Of a stretch of DNA of 64,000 bases, positions 16,668 to 24,722 are shown one piece after another. Every line of letters starts with the position of its first letter. Within the stretch, counting starts at the first letter, position 1. Origin of the DNA: Oscillatoria sp. SIO1A7 (GTDB lineage: Bacteria > Cyanobacteriota > Cyanobacteriia > Cyanobacteriales > Laspinemataceae). The DNA lies in assembly GCA_010672965.1 (NCBI GenBank), contig JAAHFN010000024.1, positions 35,422 to 99,421 of the forward strand, read 5' to 3'. Under the pieces are notes generated by a model. It was given only the letters and a program-made list of their open reading frames with translations. It did no database searches and was not told the origin of the DNA. A program made the position numbers and the translations under genes.

Positions 16668-16940
16668 TTATCGGCCAAAAGACTCTTCTAATTCTTGACG
16701 CGCTTGCAGCCAAATCTCCAGGTCTCGACCTTCGGGAGATCCTAATCCTTGCCAGATGTGATAAGCGCGAACTTGGATGTCGCGATCGCTCGGTTGAGGT
16801 CGAGTCATAAAATGCCGGCAACTTTCATTTTCAAAATTATATGGAATGCTGCCAAAATAATTCTGCTTTCCATACGCCTGTCGCGTAAAACGATAGCATT
16901 TTTCCTTGATTGGACAAGCATAACCCGCGCATAAGGTCAT
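16668..16940 (-). CDS. DUF2934-family protein with N-terminal Cys cluster
   Basis: About 90 residues from the ATG at 16940 ([18 protein letters not shown]). The longer open frame upstream is translated heptamer repeat ([10 protein letters not shown]) and is rejected as coding. The C-terminal half has the DUF2934 signature [29 protein letters not shown]. The N-terminus carries Cys residues in a C-x4-C-x5-C arrangement that could bind metal. The molecular role of DUF2934 is unknown. It sits between the secreted peptides and the PAN-like gene on the same strand. Confidence 0.75.
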   Translation of the reverse strand: MTLCAGYACPIKEKCYRFTRQAYGKQNYFGSIPYNFENESCRHFMTRPQPSDRDIQVRAYHIWQGLGSPEGRDLEIWLQARQELEESFGR

Positions 16941-17025
16941 AGGGAATTGGGAATTAGGAATTGGGCATTGGGAATTGGGAATTAGGCATTGGGCATTGGG
17001 CATTGGGCATTGGGCATTGGCAGCC
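16941..17025. repeat. Heptanucleotide array (GGGAATT/GGGCATT)
   Basis: About eleven copies mixing GGGAATT, AGGAATT and GGGCATT, between the DUF2934 gene and the second small secreted peptide gene. Confidence 0.9.
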
Positions 17026-17295
17026 TCAATTGTTTGGTATTCTGTAATTCTGGTAATTCTGTGACATTTCCACCCTAAGCTTAGGATCGGGGCCAGGATC
17101 ATCGCACGGTTTACCGTTTTTAGCACACCTGTCACCTGGTGCCCCATCATTGGGTGGCTTATATTCCAAGGTCTCCGATAAATTAATCAAGCCTTGCGAC
17201 GCTCTAATATTTGCTGCTGAACCCGGTTCGGCAATGGCCACCACAATAAGCATATTGAGCGCTATCGATTGAAAGAATAATTTTTTCTCGCTCAT
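17026..17295 (-). CDS. Small secreted DUF928-like peptide, copy 2
   Basis: About 89 residues from the ATG at 17295 ([24 protein letters not shown]), with a signal peptide ending near GSA-A. The mature part has [22 protein letters not shown], then a C-terminal tail with a short internal repeat (QNYQNY). It is a paralogue of the gene at 17401-17616. The PP...APG.R motif resembles the start of DUF928 proteins, which in cyanobacteria tend to lie near CHASE2 genes, as here. Two Cys could form one disulfide. Function unknown. Confidence 0.6.
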   Translation of the reverse strand: MSEKKLFFQSIALNMLIVVAIAEPGSAANIRASQGLINLSETLEYKPPNDGAPGDRCAKNGKPCDDPGPDPKLRVEMSQNYQNYRIPNN

Positions 17296-17400
17296 AATAC
17301 ATTTCATAATCCACTGTGAATCCCTGCTACTGCTTTCTTCTGTAAAAACCAGATCCAATAACTTAAGTCAGCTATCAGCAGAGTTATTTTGTTTTGTGGT

Positions 17401-17616
17401 TTACACGCCACCGTTACAAGGTGGCGTGCCTCTGCTAGCACATCTGTCGCCTGGTGCATCTTCAGTGGGTGGAGTGTATTCCAAGGTCTTAGATAACGGA
17501 ATTGAGCCTTGCGAAGAATCAGCGTTGAAAGCTGCTGCCGAACTGGGTTCGGCAATTGCCACCACAATAAGCAAATTGAGCGCGATAGATTGGAAGATTA
17601 GTTTTTTGTCCTTCAT
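17401..17616 (-). CDS. Small secreted DUF928-like peptide, copy 1
   Basis: A 71-residue protein with signal peptide [27 protein letters not shown] and a mature peptide of about 44 residues with LEYTPPTEDAPGDRCASRGTPPC. Clear paralogue of the following gene: near-identical leader and shared APGDRCA core. It lies 97 bp downstream of the CHAT-CHASE2 gene on the same strand. It may be a substrate, signal or output of that cluster (inference). It is far shorter than full DUF928 proteins, so it would be a mini or truncated version. Confidence 0.6.
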   Translation of the reverse strand: MKDKKLIFQSIALNLLIVVAIAEPSSAAAFNADSSQGSIPLSKTLEYTPPTEDAPGDRCASRGTPPCNGGV

Positions 17617-17654
17617 CGTTGTATGTTATGTCTAAATCATAAGTGGAAGACTTG

Positions 17655-17683
17655 TAGGGGCAATCCCCCCGTGGTTGCCCCGT
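17655..17683 (-). terminator. Hairpin after the CHAT-CHASE2 gene
   Basis: GGGGCAA and TTGCCCC arms with a short C-rich loop. There is no U-tract, so it could equally be a repeat fragment or an mRNA-stabilising hairpin. Confidence 0.35.
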
Positions 17684-17713
17684 ATCAATTACATAAAGTG
17701 CGCAACTAGCACC

Positions 17714-20032
17714 CTACTGCCAATATACATATTTTCTTTCCTCGAAAACGTTGTAAACCACCACAGTCCCGCTCGTAACAACCAAAGCCAAGGCAGACGG
17801 CACCAGCGGCACCCATCCACCCTGAATTAAAATAACCCAGCACAAGCCATACAAAAAACCAGTAGCAGCGCCAGTCGCGAATATAGCGAAAACAATTCGC
17901 CGACAGCGCCAAGCCAGCAAACCTCCCGCCGCCGACCAGACCCAAATCCAGACAAATTCTCCCCATTCAGACCATACCCACAATAAAGGTCGCCCGTCCA
18001 ATACTGCACTAATAATCTGACTCGTCATTTCCGCCTGAACTAGGAGCCTGGGCATTTTCTGATACGGCCATTCGCCAGCACTATAAGGAGTCGAATGATA
18101 GTCGGTATAAATTGGAGCGGTTAGACCTATAAGTACAATTCGGTCTTTGACCCAATCGGGATTTACTTCACCTGCCAAGACTTCTGCAAGTCCGACCTGG
18201 CGGGCAATGTTCTTGGAAGCGCGGTAATTGAGCATAACTTGGATACCGCGATCGTCCAGTCCCCGATAGCCTCCTGGGTTGGCATCCATATCTCGGAAGA
18301 CAACCGAACCCAAGCGGACATCTTTGGGCGGAATTGTTTCTGGCTCTATCTGGTATTTGGCTAAGTAATGAAGTGCCAAGCGCATACTTAAGGAATGGTC
18401 GGTGGCGGAACAAGGGTCTTTGCGATCGAGAGTCATAAATAAGAGATGGCGACGGATAACCCCGTCCGGATCTACCACCACATCGCTAAAGCCGAGCCGC
18501 TCTTCTGGCAGTCCCGAGGGCGGTGCCACTCCCGACTTGTTGGCATAGTCGCCTACTTTGCCGCTGCAAACGGCAATCAAGCGATCGCTATTTTGAAAAT
18601 GAGGGGTTAATTCGCTGCTATCCCGAGGCATCGAGCGATCGCGAAAAATATTCAAACCTATAACTCGGGCTTGCTGCGCTTCCAGCTTTTCTATTACTTG
18701 AGCCAAGACTGCATCGGGCAGAGGAGAACCATGTTGGTTGACATCTTCTTGGGTAGCTTCTACTATTAACAAGCGCGGGTCTGCTCCTTCTTGGGGACGC
18801 TGGCGCATGAGTAGATCGTAGGCTTGCAGTTCCCATGCTTGGAATGCGCCCAATTGACGCAGGGCGATCGCCAAGAACGCTACGGCAATGCTGGCGATCG
18901 CTGCTGGGAAAAACTTGGGGCGATCGCTCCCTCGCAACTGCTGCCAAGTCGGCGGCGCTACGGCGGGATTCTGGCAAATAACCGGCAGCCAACTAGCACA
19001 GGGAAATTCATTTTCTAAACTTTGCAGCCTTTTGCGCGCCTCCCGGACTGCCAAATCCAGAGGTAGGGGATGCCGCCCTTTGGCACCGGCAAAAGCTTCC
19101 AAAAAATATTTCAAAAAAACCTGGGCTATTTTATCCTGCACCGGCTCCCGCATAATAATCGCGTTCGGGATATGCAGGTGTTCGAGCTGCTGCGCCAATC
19201 CCAAACCGTCGCAAGAATTGAAAATAGCCAATTGCAGTCCGCTGGCCAGAGCTTTTTTGAGCGCCTCCGCCAGTTCTTCAATAGTCAGGCTATCGGTGGA
19301 ATTAATATAAATCCGCCCCTTTTCCCCTTCCCCTTCGGTTTCGCTGTGACCGGCGAAAAAGAGAATATCCCAAGCTTGCTCCCAGAGGCGATCGCCCAGT
19401 TGCTGCCGTTGCGGTTGTTCCAAAAAAACAATCTTCGCATTGGGCAGACTTGCCAGCAATTGCTTATCCTTCTCCACCTCAATCCCCTGAGAATCTCCCA
19501 GAATTGCCAGAATTTTTACCTTATTTTTTCCTCTAGTTTTCCGAAGCTCCGGCGGATACTTATATTCTGGGGCGCTAAGGGCGATTTCCGCTTGGGGGTA
19601 GCGCTCCAATAAATCCCAGCGGTGCCAAGGAAGTTGCCTGAGTCGGAGATTATCGGTGCGAATCAGCAGTCGCACCCGCTCGGAGGCGCTGACTTTACCC
19701 AACAACTCTTCCCGAATCGAGACAAACGACTCGGACTTTAGCCAACGATTCAGGCGCGAACCCAACTCATCCGCTAAATCGCGGCATTTTTCTCTCGTTT
19801 CATCAGCTTGGAGATCTATAGTAATGCTTTTGGGTTTTATAGCCCGAAGCTGATACCTCATACTGCGATAGGTTGACTGCCAATTGCCATAGTCTTCCAG
19901 CAGATCGTCCGCCGGAGGCAATTGGCCGGTTATTTTTATTTCCGGCAACGAGCCTTCCGCGCCAATCTCCAGCACCACCCGAAAACCCCCCTGGCCTAGC
20001 TCGTCTAAGTCGAGAACCGCTAACTTTCCCAT
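17714..20032 (-). CDS. Membrane CHAT (caspase-like) protease - CHASE2 sensor protein
   Basis: A 772-residue protein from the ATG at 20032, with AAGGA 7 bp upstream. Residues 1-365 are cytoplasmic and end in a CHAT caspase-like domain with both catalytic residues visible: His229 (FFAGHSET) and Cys274 (FNSCDGLGLA). TM1 is at about 374-392. Residues 395-690 form a CHASE2 extracytoplasmic sensing domain (AYDLLMRQRPQEGADPRLLIV; later VLIGLTAPIYTDYHSTPYS). Three TM helices follow (about 692-761), and the protein ends without a kinase or cyclase. The likely logic is that an external signal sensed by CHASE2 controls a cytoplasmic protease (inference). It follows the sigma-like and DUF1822 genes and precedes the secreted peptides. 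Confidence 0.88.
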   Translation of the reverse strand: MGKLAVLDLDELGQGGFRVVLEIGAEGSLPEIKITGQLPPADDLLEDYGNWQSTYRSMRYQLRAIKPKSITIDLQADETREKCRDLADELGSRLNRWLKSESFVSIREELLGKVSASERVRLLIRTDNLRLRQLPWHRWDLLERYPQAEIALSAPEYKYPPELRKTRGKNKVKILAILGDSQGIEVEKDKQLLASLPNAKIVFLEQPQRQQLGDRLWEQAWDILFFAGHSETEGEGEKGRIYINSTDSLTIEELAEALKKALASGLQLAIFNSCDGLGLAQQLEHLHIPNAIIMREPVQDKIAQVFLKYFLEAFAGAKGRHPLPLDLAVREARKRLQSLENEFPCASWLPVICQNPAVAPPTWQQLRGSDRPKFFPAAIASIAVAFLAIALRQLGAFQAWELQAYDLLMRQRPQEGADPRLLIVEATQEDVNQHGSPLPDAVLAQVIEKLEAQQARVIGLNIFRDRSMPRDSSELTPHFQNSDRLIAVCSGKVGDYANKSGVAPPSGLPEERLGFSDVVVDPDGVIRRHLLFMTLDRKDPCSATDHSLSMRLALHYLAKYQIEPETIPPKDVRLGSVVFRDMDANPGGYRGLDDRGIQVMLNYRASKNIARQVGLAEVLAGEVNPDWVKDRIVLIGLTAPIYTDYHSTPYSAGEWPYQKMPRLLVQAEMTSQIISAVLDGRPLLWVWSEWGEFVWIWVWSAAGGLLAWRCRRIVFAIFATGAATGFLYGLCWVILIQGGWVPLVPSALALVVTSGTVVVYNVFEERKYVYWQ

Positions 20033-20596
20033 TGGTTTTTCCTTAATATATACGGGCATTGGGCATGGGGCATTGGTCATTGGGCATTGGGCATAGGAAG
20101 GGTATGTTTTTTAGATTTGACATTCAACGCTCGGTATCGAGTATCGTAGGGTATCGTAGGGGCGACAGCATTCCCGAGACAGCCTTTGCCAGTAGAGCCA
20201 AAACTATTGTATTGGAATGCTTCGCCCTAGAAATGCAGGAAGGAGCGATCTATAAGGAGGATATTTTTTGTAATTGCCCCTTTTCGATCTTGTCGGTCGG
20301 TTGCCGAGCTTTCTGGGGCGAAGCATTCCAGTATAATACATTTCTGTTATAACCCTGGGTTATCTCGGGAATGCTGTCGCCCCTACACCTTCGATGTACT
20401 CTTGACATCTTTTGTAATTGCCCTTTTCGATCTTGTCAGTCGGTTGCCGAGCTTTCTGGGGCGAAGCATTCCAGTATAATACATTTCTGTTATAACCCAG
20501 GGTTATCTCGGGAATGCTGTCGCCCCTACCGCCCCTACACCTTATTGCGAGAGTCTATCTGCCCAATGCCCAATGCCCAATGCCCAATGCCCAATT
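20033..20596. repeat. Repeat-filled gap between the DUF1822 and CHAT-CHASE2 genes
   Basis: Contains GGGCATT heptamers (about 20055-20097 and, inverted, 20567-20594); one copy of a GGGGCGACAGCATTCCC...GGAATGCTTCGCCC element (about 20104-20240) whose flank reappears inverted at 34560-34618; and two direct copies of a roughly 125-bp segment (20266-20390 and 20410-20543), each with the palindrome ATAACCC(T/A)GGGTTAT. Confidence 0.85.
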
Positions 20597-21619
20597 TTAT
20601 ATAAAAAATTCCTCGGTTACGCTATGACTATCGAGGGTCAATCTAACGCTAAAGCGATCGCCACTATAGGCACTAAATTCTAATTGAATATCCCGATAAT
20701 CCTGCTTGGCCTTAGTCTCCATTGCTACTTCCCCCTCTTCGTCTAGCAAGAAAATCTCCAGATTGCGAGGCAGATTTTTTTGACCGGCTCCGGGATGCAC
20801 TTCTAAAATAATGTCTATTTCAAAATCTTCTTGGCCATTCTCCAATTCTTCGAGTCCGTCTTGGAAGCTGGACTGCACATTGACTGAATCTAGATTAAGG
20901 CCGAGAATAATAATTATAGATACTGCGCCCAACTCGATCGCCTTGCCCCGCCGAACTAGACCGCTCTCAAAAGAAGTGTCAAAATTGGTTTTTCTTCTAA
21001 ATCTGAAAGCGAGATTATTTTTGGGCGCTTGCCTGACGGCTTCTTGCCAAATAGATTCCACAGCCTGCCAAGTCGGCTCGAAAGTACCCACCAGCCATTG
21101 ACTGAGATTTACTATACTTGCTGCTACTTCAACTCTTCTATTTCTATTTTCATTCAGATAACCGGACAAGTCTTCCAGAGACTGCAACTCTTCTAGGGGC
21201 AACTCTTCTCTATCTGCTTTTTGGACAAATCCGAGCAGAGTTGCTTCCCGCAAGGATTCGTCTAAGCGAACTGCCACATAGCCAATCCGCTCTTCCCAGA
21301 CTTCTGGGGGAATGCGAACTATATCGGCATCTGGCATTACGGGCAAGCATTCTAATTTTCCGCAATCTTTGACATCGAGGTCGGCAACATTCATCAGAGT
21401 TTGCTTTACCGGGTCGGAGCGATCGCCGACATCTAAATTAGTTTCAAATCCCTGGCGGCGCAAATAGCGATCGGTGGCATAAACGGCCAAATAATTGAGA
21501 TAAACTTCTTTAGCTTTGCGGGCATTATATTGCAGAGAAAGCAACTCTTTAGCTCTGGAATGAGCCTCTAAAGACAGCATAATTTTAACCGCAAAGGGTT
21601 CCGGCTTTCGGTTAGTCAT
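20597..21619 (-). CDS. DUF1822-family protein
   Basis: A 340-residue soluble protein. Family hallmarks: VYLNYLAVYATDRYLRRQGFETNLD, VKQTLMNVADLDVKDCGKLECLPVMP, and IPPEVWEERIGYVAVRLDESLREATLLGF. The second half contains the conserved SLSQWL-like segment and a beta-rich end. DUF1822 is known to me mainly from cyanobacteria, and its biochemical role is unknown. The start ATG at 21619 has AGAGGA 7 bp upstream. It sits between a sigma-70-like gene and a CHAT-CHASE2 gene, an arrangement I recall from other cyanobacteria, so the three probably act together. Confidence 0.85.
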   Translation of the reverse strand: MTNRKPEPFAVKIMLSLEAHSRAKELLSLQYNARKAKEVYLNYLAVYATDRYLRRQGFETNLDVGDRSDPVKQTLMNVADLDVKDCGKLECLPVMPDADIVRIPPEVWEERIGYVAVRLDESLREATLLGFVQKADREELPLEELQSLEDLSGYLNENRNRRVEVAASIVNLSQWLVGTFEPTWQAVESIWQEAVRQAPKNNLAFRFRRKTNFDTSFESGLVRRGKAIELGAVSIIIILGLNLDSVNVQSSFQDGLEELENGQEDFEIDIILEVHPGAGQKNLPRNLEIFLLDEEGEVAMETKAKQDYRDIQLEFSAYSGDRFSVRLTLDSHSVTEEFFI

Positions 21620-21649
21620 TGATTTTCCTCTTTAGCTATAGTTTTAACT

Positions 21650-21742
21650 ACAAGACTTACGCAAATAGTCGAGTTGATACCTAAATTTAGAGTTTGATGC
21701 CCAGTGCTACCCTACAATAAAAGTCATTGCCTAAGTCCTCAA
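21650..21742. mobile_element. Degenerate MITE-like element (GACTTACGCAAA...CCTAAGTCC)
   Basis: Inverted ends AAGACTTACGCAAATA and TGCCTAAGTCCTC flank a TTTAGAGTTTGATGCCCAGTGCTACCC core, a diverged relative of the 22943-23033 element. It lies between the sigma-like and DUF1822 genes. Confidence 0.6.
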
Positions 21743-22723
21743 CTAAATTCCCAAATCTTCCCTAATCGTTAGAGAAAATTTCTGGCAGCAGCGCCGAAAA
21801 AAGCTACTCAGAGTCGGCACTTTTATCCCCAATTGGCGGGAAATTTCTGGCCAGGATTTGCCATCTAGGGTGGCTAAGGCGATCGACCTAAAAGTAGCGT
21901 CGGGCCTATTTCTGATATGCTCTTTCTCAAAAATGCGATCGGCATCTTCTTCTATATAATGCCGAATTATTGTATATCTATCTTCTTCTTCTGGCAAATT
22001 CTTTTTCTCCTGGGCTGCTGCCATCCGCTCCAGAGCCTCTAGGGAAGGCAAGCTTTCTTCCTGGCTACGGTTAAAGTCCTTACTGCATTTGATAAAATTG
22101 TTTTTGAGAACAACATTATTGACCCAAGTCATAAATTGGGCGCGTTGCGGGTTAAAGTTATCTATCTTTTCGCAGACATAAGTCAAAGTTTGATTAACCG
22201 CATCGTCATAAACTAGCTGGGAAAACTGAGAGCTGAATAAAGTTCGGTAATAGGGAGAAAGGAAAAGTTTGCCCGATAGCTGAATCGCCTCCACCAGCTC
22301 CCGCAAAGCATATTGCCGGAGTTCCGCTTGGGGTGGATGCCGTTGGGCTTCGATCGCCAGCTCTTGCAATCGCCACCAGTCGAGAACTTTGGCGATCGCA
22401 TTATCCCGCAACTTACTTGCCCATACTCTCGTTTCAGTCTCTTCGGGGTCGTAGCTATCCAGCGCCCCTTCAATATCTTCGAGCAGTTGCGCCGTTATTT
22501 GCCGATAAATATCCAAATAGACGCCAAAAAGGGGTTGACCCTTGTAGGGCCTACAGATTCGGCGCGATCGCAATATCTCATCCACAAGGCGAGCCAAAGC
22601 AAAAGAGCGAGAATCGCTAGTTTGGCGGGCGAGCCTTTGCGCCTCTATCGCTCGCTGTTTTAGTTCGTCCATTGTTTTGACAGCACTTCCGGAAGTGCGA
22701 CCCGTCATTACAGCATTGGCCAT
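21743..22723 (-). CDS. Sigma-70-like (ECF-type) RNA polymerase factor
   Basis: A 326-residue protein. The middle (DDAVNQTLTYVCEKIDNFNPQRAQFMTWVNNVVLKNNFIK) resembles sigma region 2, which binds core polymerase and the -10 element. The end (FRSIALATLDGKSWPEISRQLGIKVPTLSSFFRRCCQKF) resembles a region-4 helix-turn-helix. An N-terminal extension of about 150 residues has an LFGVYLDIYRQITAQLLEDIEG segment of unknown use. The start ATG at 22723 has GAGG 4 bp upstream. It heads the DUF1822/CHAT-CHASE2 cluster and could direct its transcription (inference). Confidence 0.75.
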   Translation of the reverse strand: MANAVMTGRTSGSAVKTMDELKQRAIEAQRLARQTSDSRSFALARLVDEILRSRRICRPYKGQPLFGVYLDIYRQITAQLLEDIEGALDSYDPEETETRVWASKLRDNAIAKVLDWWRLQELAIEAQRHPPQAELRQYALRELVEAIQLSGKLFLSPYYRTLFSSQFSQLVYDDAVNQTLTYVCEKIDNFNPQRAQFMTWVNNVVLKNNFIKCSKDFNRSQEESLPSLEALERMAAAQEKKNLPEEEDRYTIIRHYIEEDADRIFEKEHIRNRPDATFRSIALATLDGKSWPEISRQLGIKVPTLSSFFRRCCQKFSLTIREDLGI

Positions 22724-22942
22724 TTGTCCTCACCCGTTCGCCTCACCCAAAATCAATCGAGGTTACTGGCTTCTATGCTCGGGCACCAAAGATTTATGCA
22801 GTGCTTTACAAAACTTAATATTTCTATTGGGCATTGGGCATTGGGCATTGGGACCGGGAGACTGGGGGACAAGGGGACAAGAGGACAAGGGGGGGACAAG
22901 GGGACAAGAGGACAAGGAGACAAGGGGAGAGAATTTTGAGTT

Positions 22943-23033
22943 CAGGACTTACGCAAATTGCACGATTAATTATAGATATAGGGTTTGGTGCGCGGTGCGG
23001 CACCCTACAAATAGTATCTCTGCGTAAGTCCTG
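22943..23033. mobile_element. 91-bp MITE-like element with perfect 13-bp inverted ends
   Basis: Begins CAGGACTTACGCA and ends TGCGTAAGTCCTG, perfect inverted repeats. The core includes GTGCGCGGTGCGGCACCC. Related copies lie at 30589-30855, 50836-50921 and 51113-51264. Confidence 0.85.
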
Positions 23034-23227
23034 GAGTTTTGATTTTTTAATTTATAAGTCAAGACTCAAAATAAAAAACTATTTCAATATCTTTGCTTTG
23101 AATTAGGGCGCGATCGCTCTTCTTATTTATTTGGCTACATCCCCAGATTCATTCGAGAGACAATCGAGAATACAGTTTGTAGTCAGAACTCCTTATGTTC
23201 TATGTTTTGGCAAGGACATAAAAGTCT

Positions 23228-23384
23228 CTATAGCGTTTGTCAAATAAGTGTAATATAATGCGCGATCGGGTTGGGGCGACAGCATCCCGAGCGACTTTTC
23301 GAGGCCCCGGACGGTAACTCCCGTAATGGGATGCTTCGCCCAAGACTTCCTCAGATCGCAATCAATTTGAGAAATGCTCTATAG
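23228..23384. mobile_element. 157-bp MITE-like element (CTATAG...CTATAG ends, GGGATGCTTCGCCC core)
   Basis: Left end CTATAGCGTTTGTCAAATAA, right end TTTGAGAAATGCTCTATAG, with a core inverted repeat GGGGCGACAGCATCCC...GGGATGCTTCGCCC. Same family at about 16419-16567 and 59376-59512. Confidence 0.8.
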
Positions 23385-23393
23385 TCGATCGCA

Positions 23394-24722
23394 TTACCAG
23401 TAAGCAAAAGCATTGTCCCAGACGTAATCGATAAGCATTTTAGCATCCTCTAAGGGCAGGACTTGACAGCATCCATCTCTGTCGTAACTGAGCAGAGGAG
23501 TTTCCTGAATATTAGCTTCCTCTATACCTTCTTTGATAATTTTGCCTCGAATTTCTTCTAGGTTTCGCAGGGGTCCGTTAATATCAAAATCAATTTTGGT
23601 GCCAAATTTTCGATCCATCCAACTTTCTATCTGATTGTCTAACTGTTCCTTGGTCAGAGCGCCATTGCTAGTCAGCAGGTGATAATAGACGAGGATGATT
23701 TCTTTGCATTCTTCCTCTTCGGCGGCATCAATTAAAGAATGAAATACGCCCATATTATTGGCTAGATTCCTGAAAAATAGCGTATCGGTTACATTCTTCT
23801 GGAATTTAAGCTGCTTATTTTTGTAACTGTTGTATTGTTTGAACGCTAATCCACCAAAAGCGACAGTCATAGAAAGGATAGCAGCCAAAACTGGCATAAA
23901 ATTGCGAACCTGATCTTCGCTAGCCTTAAGGTCTTCTAAGCCTGGAATATTGCCAGTATAAAACAAAATAACGCCGACAATAAGCAGAATTTGAGGCAGG
24001 GCTTTTATCAGTACGGGAACTGCAGCTCCCATAGCGGGTACTATCAAAAGCAGTCGGTCTTTCCAAGTCATGCTTACTTTGACATTGGGAAAAAGAAACT
24101 CCATATCAAACTTAGGAATATTTTTATAGAGATAGACATACATTTTCCCTGGCGTAAAACTAAGTTTTTGACTTTTGTCTGATTTTGATTCAAAATAGGC
24201 TTTCTCTTTAAATTTAATCAGTAAAGCGACCCGCTCGAAAACGTCAAGAGTTTTTTCGACTTTCCTAAACCACTTCTTGACCCAAGTCATCCGATAGATA
24301 TCGCCGCGACAGTAGCAGACTATCTGGTCGAAGTCGTCAAACTCCACCTTAGTTTTTAGTTCTATTAATGACTTCTCGGCAAAAGCCCGTTGCAAGCTAT
24401 CTTCCGATATAGCAACATAATTGGCACTTTGAAGAAGATTGTGAAAGGCGCTTGCCAGTTTAGCTGCCATTTGCTGCCGAGCCTCTGGACTGGGCTCGAT
24501 TCTTAGCTTCGTATCCGCGTCCGGGTTAAACGGGGCAAAGTTATCCTTTAAGACCTCTAGGGTTTGATGAAACTTAAAATGAAAATAGGCGGAGAGTATT
24601 TCGCAGAACTCCCGGAACTTTTGGAGGTCGGACGAGGGTAGCTGGCCATCTTCAAGGCAAAGTTCGATGATGTCAGCGCGACGATAGGGAATGAAGGCTT
24701 CTCTGTTTTCATAAACTGCCAT
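23394..24722 (-). CDS. DUF3754 / TMEM143-family membrane protein
   Basis: About 442 residues from the ATG at 24722 (MAVYENREAFIPYRRADIIELCLEDG), chosen because the family begins this way. A TTG start at 24824 would add 34 Ser/Thr/Pro/Gln-rich residues. The soluble N-terminal half contains YCRGDIYRMTWVKKWFRK; two or three hydrophobic helices lie in the middle (about residues 240-325); the C-terminus contains YYHLLTSNGALTKEQLD. The family also occurs in plant and animal organelles, but its function is unknown to me. It lies upstream of the sigma-like gene on the same strand, separated by 670 bp of repeats. Confidence 0.75.
   Translation of the reverse strand: MAVYENREAFIPYRRADIIELCLEDGQLPSSDLQKFREFCEILSAYFHFKFHQTLEVLKDNFAPFNPDADTKLRIEPSPEARQQMAAKLASAFHNLLQSANYVAISEDSLQRAFAEKSLIELKTKVEFDDFDQIVCYCRGDIYRMTWVKKWFRKVEKTLDVFERVALLIKFKEKAYFESKSDKSQKLSFTPGKMYVYLYKNIPKFDMEFLFPNVKVSMTWKDRLLLIVPAMGAAVPVLIKALPQILLIVGVILFYTGNIPGLEDLKASEDQVRNFMPVLAAILSMTVAFGGLAFKQYNSYKNKQLKFQKNVTDTLFFRNLANNMGVFHSLIDAAEEEECKEIILVYYHLLTSNGALTKEQLDNQIESWMDRKFGTKIDFDINGPLRNLEEIRGKIIKEGIEEANIQETPLLSYDRDGCCQVLPLEDAKMLIDYVWDNAFAYW

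Larger units (their letters stand above)
22724..23393. repeat. Repeat-filled intergenic region
   Basis: Contains a GGGCATT array (about 22828-22850), a purine-rich GGGGACAAGAGGACAAG run (about 22858-22928), the 91-bp element at 22943-23033 and the 157-bp element at 23228-23384. No gene seen. Confidence 0.85.

Noticed and set aside
16941..17150. N-terminal extension of the DUF2934 gene ([14 protein letters not shown] residues)
   Set aside because: It is translation of the GGGCATT heptamer array and of the neighbouring secreted-peptide gene in another frame; the family-like start is at 16940.
20033..20596. CRISPR array
   Set aside because: The direct repeats are about 125 bp long, only two copies, with internal palindromes and no regular spacers; no cas gene in the window.
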